DNA from: Gonocerus acuteangulatus
Taxonomy: Eukaryota; Arthropoda; Insecta; Hemiptera; Coreidae
Direction of reading: 5' to 3'
DNA: 64,000 nt
NCBI GenBank assembly: GCA_946811695.1
Contig: OX328132.1
Coordinates: 59,016,449-59,080,448 of the forward strand
Shown: positions 33,971 through 45,560 of the stretch, piece after piece
Numbering within the stretch: position 1 is the stretch's first letter
How the letters are laid out: each line of letters begins with the position of its first letter
Notes under the pieces: generated by a model
Databases searched by the model: none
Told to the model about the DNA's origin: nothing
Seen by the model: the letters and a program-made list of their open reading frames with translations, nothing else
Made by a program: the position numbers and the translations under genes

Positions 33971-34370
33971 TCGTCTTGAAAGTTATTTTAGTTGATTTCT
34001 CCCATAAAAATAACTGTATAGCGGATCTGGAAGCCTATTACGGAAAATAGTATGCGCTTCGATATTTTTCCGGCTTTCGAAAGTGTTACAGTGTCTTAAT
34101 AAGAATTTTCATGCCATATTTTATGAAAATCGGTCATTTTTGTAGAAGCTAGAAAGCGCGCTGCCAATTTAAAAGAAAATTATGTATATACATAGCTTAT
34201 GTACTGTTTATATATATACTTTCTTTTCAAATGTACAATATATAAAAATATCTTATGTACATATCCTCACTGGTTTCGTCTTCGGCATTTTCCATTATTA
34301 TTGTACGCCTTCCCTTAATCCATTCTCTAATTTCTGCCTCCCAATCATTAACACCGATCATGAGAGTGGT
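33971..34370. other. Intergenic sequence, nothing recognised
   Basis: No ORF or repeat was supported. Confidence 0.4.
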
Positions 34371-34374
34371 TTCT

Positions 34375-35035
34375 CTCCCTACCATCACCAACTCCAGTCT
34401 TTCGATTAGGTACCGCGGAGCCTCTACCTACAATTACCATCTCCGGTACTTCCGTTTGGCGCCGGAGGATCTGTCTACCATCACCAGCGCTGGTCCCTCG
34501 GTGTGATTTCTGGCCATCTCTCCCTATCATGACTAGCTCCGGAACTTCGGTGTGGCGCCGGAGGACCTCTCCCTACCATCACCAGGGCTGGTCCCTCGGT
34601 GTGGTGGTTTCAGGCCATCTCTCCCTTTCATCACTTTCTCCGGTACTTCTGTTTGGCGCCGGAGCATCTGTCTACCATCACCAGCGCTGGTCCCTCGGTG
34701 TGGTTTCAGGCCATCTCTCCCTATCATCACTAGCTCCGGTACTTCGGTGTGTCGCCAGAGGATCTCTCCCTACCATCACCAGCGTTGGTTCCTCGGTGTG
34801 GTTTCAGGCCATCTCTCCCTATCATCACTTTTTCCGGTACTTCGGTATGGCGCCGGAGGATCTCTCCCTACCATCACCAGCGCTGGTCCCTCGTTATGGT
34901 TTCGGGGCATCTCTCCCTGTCATTACCAGCTCTGGTCCCTCGGTGTAGTTTGGAGGGATCACTCCCCACTATAACCACGGCTGGTCCGTCGGAGTGGCTA
35001 CGGGGGACCTCTCTTTAGCACCAGCAGCTCTGGTG
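34375..35035. repeat. ~98-bp dimeric minisatellite, about 6.5 units
   Basis: Each unit is two related halves: CATCTCTCCCTATCATCAC with GGTACTTCGGTGTGGCGCC, and TCTCTCCCTACCATCACCAG with GCTGGTCCCTCGGTGTGG. Several frames on both strands stay open for 60-140 codons (for example SLPSPALVPRC), only because the unit lacks stops. These are not proteins. Confidence 0.9.
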
Positions 35036-36098
35036 CATTGATACTCATCAAGAAAACAATACGTAAAGCACCATTTTAACTAAAGGGAGTGACTCCATCT
35101 ACCCCTTTGTAAGCTATCGTGGGGTGATACAATGTTCGCTTCAACCTCGTGTATTTCCTTTTCTCATTGGTCTAACGTCGTATAATTTACGTCTTGTATT
35201 TAATTTTAAAAAACAATATTCATCTCTATGATAACTGACATGTCTGTTAGGAGTAAATCCCGGCTTGTTACCATGTTTCTCGGTTTGTTTGGAGTAAACC
35301 CCGTTTCGTACAATTTTTGGTCCTATTAACTCAGGTTTAGGACATTGAATGACTTTTTTCGGACAATAACCATATCTGAAAAATGCATAGACATATTTTT
35401 TTTTTGTTGTATAAAGTATGGTTTACCTATTTAGAGGTATTTAATGATGCATGCTTCATTAAATAACTAATTCTCTTCCATCGTATTATTAGGAAAGGGC
35501 ATTAATTAATAATATAATTAAATTCATTATTTGTCTACCTCTACTCTAATTGCATAACTTGTTATGAGTTTGATGTTCTATTGAGATTCAGGGGAGGAAG
35601 GCGGGCTATCCTTTAATGTCGCCGCTCTCATTGTCCTATATTCTAGTGGACTCTATGCTAGAATAGGGAATGCTACCTTGGAGAACCGTCTTTCCCTCCT
35701 ATCCGCTCTCCGACCTCCCTTTTGTCAGCACTAAGGTAAGAAATCTTTAATAATAATATTTGTAGTAGTAGTTGTTGTTGTAGTACTAGTTGCTATATTT
35801 CATTTTTAATATATTTCTACGTTTTGCCAGTTTATAAAATCCCTGACGGACATACTTTCGACTTTAATTTATTTAACTCTACTTTTCACTGAAACCAATC
35901 CTTAAAGACTGCGTATGTTCAGAATCAATAAATATCCTACTTAATAAACTTGGTAAGGAATACATCTCCAATAAATACTCGTGTATTTAATACTTGAAAT
36001 AAAACCATTCTGGTAAAGCTGTTCAAGAACCCAACCTATTTTCTTCATACGAACAAACCTTTCATTGGTTCAAACACCCATGCTTATATTGAACCTTA
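35036..36098. other. Intergenic sequence, nothing recognised
   Basis: A short direct repeat (GGAGTAAAYCCCG) occurs at about 35.25-35.30 kb. No gene. Confidence 0.4.
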
Positions 36099-36099
36099 T

Positions 36100-36540
36100 C
36101 CTCAATTTAGCCAAATCCCTTTTAAGTGCCTGTCCGTCTTTTCATCCCAATATTTTTATATTCAGGGCCGTTCTACTCAACCCCCCCCCCCTCCCACTAT
36201 ATCCTCCTTCAAACATACCCCTACCAACCCATCCTTCTTTTGCCTTAACCCCATCCTCCGATCCTCCTTCTTCCATATCCTTACGAACAATCCTCCTTCA
36301 GACATACCACCAAGCTCCCATCCTCCTTCTTCCATACCCCATTCTCTTCTCCCACCTCACCCCACTCTCCTATCCTTATTCTTACATACCCTTTTCCATT
36401 CTCCCATCCTCCTTTTATCATACCCTTATCCTCCCAGCCTCCTTCTTTCATATCCATAAGCTCCCATCGTCCACTATATTCTAAACTCTCCTCACCCCTC
36501 AACCTCCTTCTACTGAGCTCCTACTCACCCTCATACATTT
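36100..36540. repeat. Polypyrimidine-rich tract with irregular CCATCCTCCTT repeats
   Basis: The plus strand is strongly C+T-biased with a 12-C run near 36.18 kb. CCTCCTTC recurs at irregular 30-45-bp spacing. Both strands show long ORFs that reflect the bias only. The purine strand has runs of G that could form non-B DNA. Confidence 0.75.
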
Positions 36541-37620
36541 ATCCATTCTTTTCATTCAGTCTTGCAGGAAACTATTAACACAAGCTGAAAAATGGGCTTT
36601 TATTCATTAAAATGGGTAATATCAAATTGTTTAGCCTTCATTTAATAATTTATATTATTGTGTATTTAGTATGCCGTAAACATCGGTTATATCTAACATA
36701 GAGAGGCTGAAGACATTGTTCTACATTGAACATCGGCATAAACACTGTCATAACTCAAAATGTGTCAATTATTAATAAATCCCACCACCCTATAAGTGCA
36801 ATAAAGCCCTCTAAATGAAGAATGCTGTTCTAAATGTAGAAGCTTAAAATATTGGCAGAAACGTGACGGTTCTAACTCTAAAAGTATTCTTTAAGTAAAT
36901 AAATAAAATAATTGATATATATGAATGGGATTTTTTATTAACCAGAAGAGCTTATCACAAACGAAGAAAATGACTCAGAAATTAAATGGCTCATTCTTCT
37001 AGTAAAATTCATTCCGAAGCTTAAAATTAATTTAAACTTGAGTAACAATATTCATGTGTTCCGTTGAAATTATAGTTCTGCAAATTATCGATTCAATTTA
37101 AAAATAACATAAAGTCGCAAACGAAACAAATTTAATTTAATGGAAAAAGTGAAGTGATGCAAGTACTGGAAAAAATACGTTCAATGTATAATAAAGAGCT
37201 ATAAAGAAATTATTTCAAAATATTCCAGATATTTAAAAAATACTGCTGTTTTAAATATAAAATATAATCCAGATAATACTGAGGAAACCACGTGTATTTT
37301 GAAATATTTCTAGAGGATAGTAATTTCTTATAAAATGAAAAAAAAAACACATTCCCTCGTAATTTATAACTCGTCTCCCATAAAGTATAGAACCGAGAAA
37401 AAATGTGGGAATTAGTTCACATGGCCCGTGGACACGATTATTCCATTCTGTTCTGACCAAGTTTGTCCATTCAAACTTTTCCTACAAGCCACTGGTAAAC
37501 CTAAATAAATCGATTCTCTAGTTACCTCGAGTTCAGGAAAGATCAGGCATAAAATCGGCACTGTAATCAAATTTTTTTGAGAGAATATTCCCACGAATTC
37601 TGCGAAGCAGTGCTGGTTGG
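36541..37620. other. AT-rich intergenic sequence
   Basis: Two overlapping minus-strand ORFs of 69 and 75 codons (37251-37639) have no recognisable features. Otherwise nothing. Confidence 0.4.
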
Positions 37621-37624
37621 GACG

Positions 37625-37880
37625 AGAGTTCGAAATCACAGCTCCAGAAACATTTCAGCAATAATTTTTAACAACTCTCTTACTCCGAATTTACCCTCTA
37701 GACAAGACTTCAAAATCACAGTCCGGCACCACCTCAACACCATATAACGTCACTCCGGCTCCGACACTACCCTAAAGACAAAACTTCTAGCTCTGGTACC
37801 ACCCCAACACTACAGCGTTACGACGCTCCAGATCGACACAAGACTTCTAAATCACAGTTCCGCCCAACTTCAAAACTGTA
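37625..37880. repeat. Degenerate ~85-bp tandem repeat, ~3 copies
   Basis: (A)AAATCACAG(C/T)(T)CC and AGACTTC recur with CACCCCAACAC-type words between. Divergence is high. Confidence 0.55.
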
Positions 37881-38284
37881 TCTAAGCCAGGGAACGTGCC
37901 CATAAATGAAGATACCCTTAGGTAGTATATGCTGTCTGGACACTCTATATATGTTGTTTAGAATAATTGCATTTAAAATAAACTGGTGAACTCGGATTTT
38001 AAAGTAGGCAAGAGAGTTGTATGCAGGTATGAGAGGAAGGCAATCGTTTCAATAGGTTGAGAGTTTAGCATTCACCACAAGAGATGCTTTCGAGTAGGAA
38101 TGCTTCCCTTCCTCATCCTCACTAACTCCGTAACTTCCTCATCCTACTCGCACCCGTTCTTCTTCTCTCTCAACTAGTCCAGGAGCTAGCAGAAAAATTC
38201 ATCCGATCGAACAGCCGGCTGGATACAGGATATTTTAGGAAATCTTATACGCACCTTCTAACGAGGTTCAGCCGGAAAAACCTC
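37881..38284. other. Intergenic sequence
   Basis: The word GCATTCACC.CAAG.GATGCTTTC at about 38.07 kb recurs at about 39.58 and 39.98 kb, a short dispersed repeat. No gene. Confidence 0.4.
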
Positions 38285-38350
38285 GATTTCTTTTAATTAC
38301 TAAGAAATGACTGAACACTCGTTTCTAGATGTGTATACAGCTTAACATTT

Positions 38351-38630
38351 CCTTTTTGATCCTGTCTCGGCTTCTTTCTCCAGCGGTGCTCGTTGTACTG
38401 CCGTTATATTTCACCCAAATCCTATTGGGCTTCATCAGACGTATTCTGTCCAGTTCGGGGTGTGCAGGGGCTGTGTGGATAGCTCCTGCACACCCCGAAC
38501 TGGACAGAATACGTCTGATGAAGCCCAATAGGATTTGGGTGAAATATAACGGCAGTACAACGAGCACCGCTGGAGAAAGAAGCCGAGACAGGATCAAGAC
38601 GATGCCCCAGCGAAGGAGCCTAAAGGAGAA
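38351..38630 (+). mobile_element. Palindromic Penelope-like 3'-tail insertion with 13-bp target duplication
   Basis: It is flanked by perfect CAGCTTAACATTT duplications (38338-38350 and 38631-38643). Arms 38356-38468 and 38485-38597 are identical 113-bp inverted copies around a 16-nt spacer. The right arm plus its 33-bp extension holds the Penelope tail words in order: GTCTGATGAAG, GAAATATAACG, CGCTGGAGAA and CCCCAGCGAAG. The near-identical ORFs on opposite strands are a by-product of the palindrome. Confidence 0.85.
38515..38544 (+). ncRNA. Hammerhead-ribozyme-like core, second Penelope tail
   Basis: CTGATGA (38515-38521), one A, a 6-bp stem GCCCAA with TTGGGT closing the loop TAGGAT, then GAAA (38541-38544). 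Compared with the copy at 5430, two stem pairs changed on both sides and one became G-U, so pairing is preserved. The complementary arm of the palindrome could trap this sequence in a long hairpin. Confidence 0.4.
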
Positions 38631-38649
38631 CAGCTTAACATTTATGTAA

Positions 38650-38820
38650 GGGTGCGTTTACACTAGCAGTTATTGCAGGATTTTTATATCAGAGAGAAAT
38701 ACTGACTAATTTAAACCATATAGAATTTATGTCAGACATAAATTTTACATGGTTTTCATTAGTCGCAATTTCTCTCTGATATAAAAATCCTGCAATAACT
38801 ATCCTAGTGTAAACCCACCC
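38650..38820. mobile_element. Tourist-like (PIF/Harbinger) palindromic MITE
   Basis: This 171-bp element has ends GGGTGCGTTTACACTAG and, complemented, GGGTGGGTTTACACTAG. The arms stay complementary almost to the centre (about 85 bp each). TAA flanks both sides (38647-38649, 38821-38823), and the empty-site arm at 39.21 kb has TAA once. The 3-bp TWA duplication fits PIF/Harbinger. It carries no transposase. Confidence 0.85.
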
Positions 38821-39360
38821 TAAGGATAACGGAAATATTACTCCAAGAGATTTTCCCTGGGACAAGGTCAAGCGATAGCGTTGGAAAAGTAGGCGAAATT
38901 GATGCTTGGTGAAAAGATCGAACACCCGTCTAAATTTTCGTAAGCAATCTTTCCCTAATAAATAAATGTCCAAAAGCCAGACGTTTTGACTGGATCTTAA
39001 CGCAGATACCATACTCTCGCTAGATATTTCCGGAGTCCGGCACTTGTTACCCAAGCGGCCGCCAATTGCTAAACTCTCTAGCGGGAGTCTTCATCTTTCC
39101 AATCATCTTGCAGTTATTTAAATTCCATCAAAACGTCCGACTATTAAAATTTACTTTATTTAATAGGTAAAGAAAATCTCTTGGAGTAATATTTCGGTTA
39201 TCCTTACATAAATAGTAAGCTATATACACATTTTGAGAAGGGTGTTCAGTCATTCCCCAGTAATTAAAAATAATCCAGGCTTTTCCAGGTACCCACCCTT
39301 ACCGAACGCCCCAGATTCGGTAGCAAAATGTGCGATTTTTGTGTTCAGCAAGTAAAGTTT

Positions 39361-39502
39361 CCTAAAGCTGGCTACACACTGTCAGGCAGGCCTGTCAGTT
39401 ATACCTAAACAGTCCGCCTGAAGCCCGGTCGCCTGAACGTGTATATATTCCGGCCAGTTTGTCATTTAAGACGTTCAGGCGACCGGCTTTCCGGTGGACT
39501 GT
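39361..39502 (+). mobile_element. Foldback MITE, family M2, copy 1 (interrupted)
   Basis: It starts CCTAAAGCTGGCTACACACT and continues GGCCTGTCAGTTA, CAGTCCGCCTGAA, GTCGCCTGAACGTGT and ATATATTCCGGCC. It then turns back on itself. The right side is cut at GGACTGTT by a poly(T) belonging to a minus-strand SINE tail. Copy 2 is at 49.86-50.00 kb. Confidence 0.75.
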
Positions 39503-39560
39503 TTTTTTTTTTGGGGGGGGGGGGGTTACGGCGCATCTACATCTAGACTATTCCTATTTT
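39503..39560 (-). repeat. SINE-type 3' tail, inverted, with poly(T) and G run
   Basis: T run, then 14 G, then TTACGGCGCATCTACATCTA, which complements TAGATG.AGATGCGCCGTAA of the shared tail. The C run between tail and poly(A) on the minus strand is unusual. Confidence 0.65.
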
Positions 39561-40720
39561 CCCTTCAACAGGATGTAAGCTTTGCATTCACCTCAAGTTA
39601 TGCTTTCAAGCAGAGAAGGGCAAAACGGCTCACCTCGAAGAGCGGCTCTGAGCGCTCCGCTCACTTAAAAGAACTGGTACTTTTTCTCGGATGCGATGTT
39701 TGTTTGCCTTGTTTTAGATGTTTGAATATCACACATCTGACTGTTAATAAATCCTCAAAAGCCAAATTAGACTCAAACATTAGTACATTTTAAGGCTTAT
39801 AGTACATTTGAAGGACAGTTTATAGTTAAAATTGATAAACCTAACAGTGACCGTATATAATGAATAATTTACAACATTATATAATGGAAAATGTACACCC
39901 TTATAGGTTCGTCTAATTAAAGTTACAAACTAAATATGTCTTCATATTATAACTGCCTTAAACTCATAACAACAATTTACATTCACCTCAAGTGATGCTT
40001 TCGAGTGCTTCCTCATGCTGACAAACACCGTGACTACCTCAACCTTCACGCATCCATCCTCCGTTTCTCTTCTCACTCAACTCCTTTCCAAAGAAGAAAT
40101 TCCTCCGTTCCCTTTTGTATGAAGTTATCTCTGCAATTGCGGTTCTTTCGCACAGATATACTACTCTTCCTCACAACCATCCTTTCTTCCTCATCCTGTC
40201 TGCCTTTACCCACCATTGCATCAAAATAAAGCTAAGATGACGTAGTTCCTGGCAGTAGGATATTTTTTTTAATAATACTTTATTTGGCCTATTTCTATAA
40301 GTTGTTTAAGCCGGGCTCTGAGAATATATTCCTTCTAATGCCAATTCTGCAACTTATCTCATTGCTGATAAGAACAGAAGGTGTAAAGTATATTTGTAGG
40401 AACCTGACTTATGGAAGAATATTTTACATTGTGCATTTAATGCTTCAAGGAAGATAATTATTTATTTTCCCAAACACCTCAGCTCATATTTCATGTTTTA
40501 TCATTCATCCTTCAACAATGTCTTTATGTTTAGTTTTTAAAAGCTTAGAAAATAATTCCCGGCTACGAAAAAACAGCCGGCAATTATTTTCTAACACACG
40601 TGTGTGTCATAAGAATTTAGTCATGTTGAACTTTGCCTGTGGTTGGGAATTTTTAGGGGGGATATTTTAGAACTTTTGAAGTCCCTCTTCTATGATACTA
40701 AAATCAACGATTCCATAGGT
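39561..40720. other. Intergenic sequence
   Basis: It holds two copies of the GATGCTTTC dispersed word (39.60, 39.99 kb), a lone cassette loop word (AAGATGACGTAGTTCCTG at 40.23 kb) and a hairpin around CCCGGCT/AGCCGG.(AATTATTTTC) at 40.55-40.60 kb. No gene. Confidence 0.45.
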
Positions 40721-40724
40721 TTTA

Positions 40725-41640
40725 GCACATTTCCTCTCTCCCTCCATAGGAAGGAAATCCGCTTTTGAGGTTGACATCTCTCGAAGGCAATGATCCGATT
40801 TTGATAAAATTTTGTACAAAAATACTTCGTATAATTTAAAAGGTCAAATTCGTTGACCAGCAGTATCCGCCTACTGGAACAAGGTTTTATGGGCGAAATT
40901 CGCGCGAAAAAATCGTTGCCCTTACGGTTCTTCGTTTGTAAGCTTCCAGGTACACTTTTTATAGTTTCTCTTCGAGGGCGATATCTGTAACTGTTTTCGA
41001 GTTCAAGTTCAACTGTTCGAAGTGGGTACAACTAGTTTTTCGAACTAAATTTCGGGGTGAGTACTTAAAATGGTTGGATTCAATTGAAATATTTTCTACA
41101 TGTTTGAAATTCATCTGAAGTAAGATATTTAAATTTCGGTGTTAAGGAAGTACTCGAAAAAAAATATATTATTAATAGACATGAAAAGTTGTGGGATCTT
41201 CGTATATTTTCTCAAGTATTTCGAAACCGGTTACACAACGTGGTAAGTGGAAGGTAACAATTCGAAAGATTACTAAATTTTGTACAAAAACAATTCTCAA
41301 GCAACTTTTGATGGGACGATTGGGGAAATAAGTGCTTTAAACTTCAGAATTGTTTTTTGTTCTTTCGAACGGGGTTTTGTCTCTGAACTCACGTTTTAAT
41401 TTTTTTTTTTTTTTTAGATTGTATTCACAATAAAATGAGAATTTTAATCGAACGTTAAGAAAGAGCATGCAGTAATTGGCGCTTAGGATACTGTCAGTTT
41501 CCTGTTGTGGTGCCTAAAATCATTTTTTGGTTTTCACGAACGATCAAAACTTACCAAAAACTGCTTCTATTCCATTACTAATGGAATTAGGGATATGAGC
41601 GATAACGCACTAAAATGGCACAGTTCCTGCGAGGCATATC
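40725..41640 (-). repeat. Retrotransposon 3' region, second copy
   Basis: The order matches 31.1-32.5 kb: hairpin cassette (TTTCCTCTCTCCCTCCATAG, 40.73 kb), GACCAGCAGTATCCGCC, GGGCGAAATTCGCGCG, AGGCGATATC, GATTCAATTGAAATATTTTC, AATAGACATGAAAAG, GTAAGTGGAAGGT, then GTCAGTTTCCTGT and the loop word GGCACAGTTCCTGCGAG at 41.62 kb. It is ~350 bp shorter than the first copy between body and loop word. No ORF remnant follows, so it is truncated there. Confidence 0.75.
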
Positions 41641-43588
41641 TCCTTATAAGTACACAATATTTTTATCTTATAAGAAAAGTCTATTGTTTAAACTATTTGA
41701 GAATTTTAGTTGTACGCGACAGATCTATCTGTTCAGTATCGGATGAATCCAGTCTGGGAGTGTACAACAATAGTCTATTTCCGAAGAGACATTTCTAAAT
41801 CTGATCTAAATACTATCGTAGTAATGTAGTCTTTCGATCTGGTTGGCCTTTGGCCAAATTCCTCCTAGGAGCCTCACATACCCGAGAATTGGATTTATCT
41901 AACAATTTCACCGAAATACTAAGTAGACTTTAATTTGATGACTGTAGTTTAGGGCAGAAGTCATTTTTTTAGGCTTTAATTCCCCTCAAAGTATACACTT
42001 GTTTTTTTGTAGAAGCACTAAATTTCCCATAGGGCTCACTCTGGTCCTTTCGTGGTAGCCCTGAATTTTCGGCGCGTCCCATGCGTCATATAGTGGTAAC
42101 TCTCTAATTCCTTTTTGGACGCACTCTGGTCTTGCTATGGTTGTTCTGAATTCCCTGTTTGTTCTAAATTACGTTTTTGTGAGTTATTTGTTAAATTATT
42201 AAGTAAAAGCCGTAAAGAGCTGCTTAACTCAGCCAGGCATCTATTGCAATAAGTAGAAAACGTTTTGCTATTTTTTATTCGCTTTAGCCAGCTGACTCTA
42301 TTATTTGGGGGTTTATCGAAATCCCAAATTAGATCAAAATATAAATTCGCCCCTAGTAACAGCAATTGTTGTTTTAATGTTTTATACTGACGAGGGAGAT
42401 GGATTATGAAAATCAATACCACCGGCATGTTGGAAGTGGGATTTGACCTGAAAGCCAAGATTAAAATTCGGCATCTTTCAATTTTTAATAGTTCAGCTTA
42501 ATCCATTTCTATTTTCAAGGTCTATTGAATTCGCTCGTTTCAACGAATAGAGCATTGCAAAAAAAACTTTCTTTTAGAACTTTCCTGAAGGAATAAAGCT
42601 ATTGTGGTTGCACACATGAAAGAATATTTGACCAAATGTCTATGAATCATCATGGAACCTATCTACTAGTTACGGGAAATGACCCTCCTTAAATTTACTA
42701 TACCTATGTGTGTTAACACGAAAGCTACCTCAGTCGTTGTTATTTCAGCAGAGAATTGGCTCATGACATTTCCATAACGAAATATTGATTGTATTCGTTA
42801 AACATATAAGACGGTCCCTCTGAACAGGGAAATTTCTCCTTAACAGTTGAAATTATTGTTCTAACGGAACTGTGTGTACTTTGCTTTCAACTAAAGAGAA
42901 AATATAAAAAAAATTAAATATAAAAAAATCGGTCCAAATTCATTCATGTCGTATTTTGTACTCATATAGTTCAGTACATTCTACAACGATGGGGCGTAAA
43001 CGAACCACCTTACTAAGGAGCTCTTTCTTGGTGGTTTATTTTCTGACATCGGTTGCCTTGCTGAGGAATTCGCCTCAAAAGTATCTGAAAAAATATGAGA
43101 TATCTACACTGTTTTTTACAATTTTCAACCTATGAGCTGGGAGATTTGCCATACAAATCTATTCATTCCTAAACAAATGTATCTATAATTGAATTCATAA
43201 GCTAATCAGATAAGTAATTCATCTTTTGTTTGAGAGAACCTCATAATTTCTTTCATCACTCCTCTTTACAAAAATATGGTCAAGGTGCTTCCATTCTCGA
43301 ACAATCCAATTGCGCTTCTAAATAGGGACATTTATGTAATGTTAATTACAGAAGCTCTGGTTGCATAATGCCACCTACCCAGCTGGTTCAGCACGCCTCA
43401 TCGGCAAAGGATTTGCAGATTCCCTGTCACTAGTGTGAACATAGTTTTTGATTCTTCGAGTAAATGGGAGGAGTAGCACCCCAAAATTGTTTAAAAAATT
43501 AACTTTTGAACAATTTGGGGTGCAAATTCTGCCAGTTACTTCACGAATCCATTGATGCTTCCTCACCATCACCTTCACGATAACGGTA
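41641..43588. other. Intergenic sequence
   Basis: A 107-codon minus-strand ORF at 42135-42458 includes LLLGANLYFDLIWDF, which is vaguely like retroelement sequence, but I cannot assign it. Nothing else was supported. Confidence 0.35.
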
Positions 43589-43589
43589 C

Positions 43590-43927
43590 TCTCAACATTT
43601 TTAGAGCTGTATAGAGACAGGCATTCTCTCTAACATGGAAAGATGCCAAATTTTGTCAATTCTAGAGCTTAAAAGGGTGATAATAAAGGGTCTCTAACAA
43701 TTCTAGAGCTGTATAGAGACAGGCATTCTCTCTAACATGGAAACATGCCAAATTTTATCAATTCTAGAGGTTAGAAGGGTGATAATAAAGGGTCTCTAAC
43801 AATTCTAGAGCTGCATAAAGACAGGCATTCTCACAAACATGAAAAGATGCCGAATTATAACAATTCTAGAACTTAAAAGGGTGATAATAAACGGTCTCTA
43901 ACATTTCTAGAGCTGTATAGAGACAGA
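43590..43927. repeat. 102-bp tandem repeat, 3.3 copies
   Basis: TAGAGCTGTATAGAGACAGG starts at 43602, 43704, 43806 and 43908, exactly 102 bp apart. Copies differ at only a few positions. Confidence 0.95.
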
Positions 43928-44895
43928 TTATGCCTGAGCCATAATAATTCAACTTCATTTACCTCTTTGTTTTAAAACGTAAATTATTATTTCTCAGCCA
44001 TGTAATTTCGAATAAAAGTGTTTAAATAGATTCCTATTTCTAATATCGCCATACAAATTAAACTGTTAGTGATAACAAATTTTGCAAAAAATGCACAATC
44101 CATAGCATTCACTCTACGAACATATAGGAAAAATAACGTTAACTATCAGGATTATAAATAAGAGCTGAAAAATTAGAATTACTGTTTCAAAGCAGCCCTC
44201 TACTTCAACTTCCCGATAATACTAAACATTTTATAAATGACAGCTTATATATATACTAGCCAAAAACTCTTTTGGCTCAATTTGTTCACAAAATTTGATG
44301 GAAAAGAACTCCACATTGCGTATTCTTTGTTTAGACAAAACAAACAATTTTTTCTACTTTTGACAAAAGAATATTAGTGTTATTGTAATGCCAACGTTTT
44401 CGACCCTACTTAATGGAACTGAATTCCTTGGGCAAACAAGAAGCAAACCGTTACATTGCCTGCATAGTATATAATGATCCAAATACAAGCGTATTCTTTT
44501 GAAATTATTATCACAACACTTAGGTCTCGACATTAAATATTTTCAAGGTAAATCAAATAATTTAGCCGAGGCTGAATCAATATTCAATCGGTAAATGCTA
44601 TGGAAGATTAAGTAGAAAGGCAAGCAGTACTGCAAATTCCATTGAAATATTTAGCAGTAGGTCAGTGTAGCAAAAGTAAAAGGTTACAGGGTATGAAAAA
44701 TTCTCTACACTCGCGACAAACTTCAGTCATTTTTTTCAATTTATGTGGCTAATTTCTTCTTTTTTCAATTTTCAAATTTGTTTTCAGAATACTAAGGTTC
44801 AATGATTAATTCACTCGCAATTGCACTGAGGTCGACATCCCTTTTATTATTTAAGAAATTCTACTTACATAATAAGTCCAGCAGAGATGGCCTGA
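43928..44895. other. Intergenic sequence, nothing recognised
   Basis: No ORF or repeat was supported. Confidence 0.4.
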
Positions 44896-44899
44896 AAAT

Positions 44900-45560
44900 A
44901 TGCAGCTCCAGAATAATGCAAAACTCCCGCCATCCGTGCACTCACTTCTAGAGGTACACCATATATCTCCAACCATCCGTGTACTATCTTTGACCTACCC
45001 AGTATAGTGGGTTTCTGGGAGCCCCAACTACACAAAACCCCCACCATTCATTCATCAATTCTATAGAGAAGCCCCAACACCACACAACTCCCACCATGCG
45101 TACTCCGACTCCCCACCAATGTCATAGTGGATTTTGTGAGAGCAAGAACTCCACAGAACCCCCATCATCTATGCACCCACTCATCCTTCCCTAGCATAAG
45201 TTGGTCTTGGGAGCCTCTATTCCACAAAACCCACACCATCCATACACCAACTCTATAGAAGAGCCCCAACACCTCAGAACCTCCACCATCCGTGCACCAA
45301 CTCCTCCTTCCCTACCATAGTTGGTCTTTGGAGTCCCTACTCCACAAAACCCACACCATCCGTACACCAACTCTATAGAAAAGCCCCAAAACCTGAGAAC
45401 CCTCACCATCCGTGCACCAACTCATCATTCCCTAGCATAGTTGGTCTGAGGAGCCCCTACTCCACAAAACCCACACCAACCATGCACCAACTCTATAGAA
45501 GAGCCCCAAAACCTCAGAACCTCCACCATCCATGCACCAACTCATCCTCTTCAGTCTGTC
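44900..45560. repeat. 120-bp dimeric minisatellite, ~5.5 copies
   Basis: TCCACAAAACCCACACCAT recurs at 45.22, 45.34 and 45.46 kb, exactly 120 bp apart. Each unit holds two related parts, both ending CCACCATCCGTGCACCAACT or similar. Leftmost units are older. Short ORFs on both strands are artefacts. Confidence 0.9.

Larger units (their letters stand above)
38285..39297. repeat. Inverted repeat locus carrying two nested insertions in its left arm
   Basis: The right arm (about 39165-39297, complemented) reads continuously through TTTAATTACT, ATGACTGAACAC, GTGTATATAGCTTACTATTT, ATGTAAGGATAACC and AATATTACTCCAAGAGATTTTC. The left arm has the same order but is split after ACATTT by a 280-bp insertion (38351-38630) and after TGTAA by a 171-bp insertion (38650-38820). 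The right arm therefore acts as the empty site for both. Confidence 0.85.

Noticed and set aside
34375..35035. Overlapping 60-140-codon ORFs on both strands (for example SLPSPALVPRC repeats)
   Set aside because: They arise because the 98-bp tandem unit lacks stop codons in several frames. All frames and both strands are equally open, and there is no independent coding signal.
38325..38649. 90- and 106-codon ORFs on opposite strands with the same peptide
   Set aside because: They are a by-product of the 113-bp inverted arms of the Penelope-tail insertion.
42135..42458. Minus-strand ORF with LLLGANLYFDLIWDF as a Pao-type retrotransposon peptidase region
   Set aside because: The similarity is a few residues only, and no neighbouring polymerase or integrase sequence was found.
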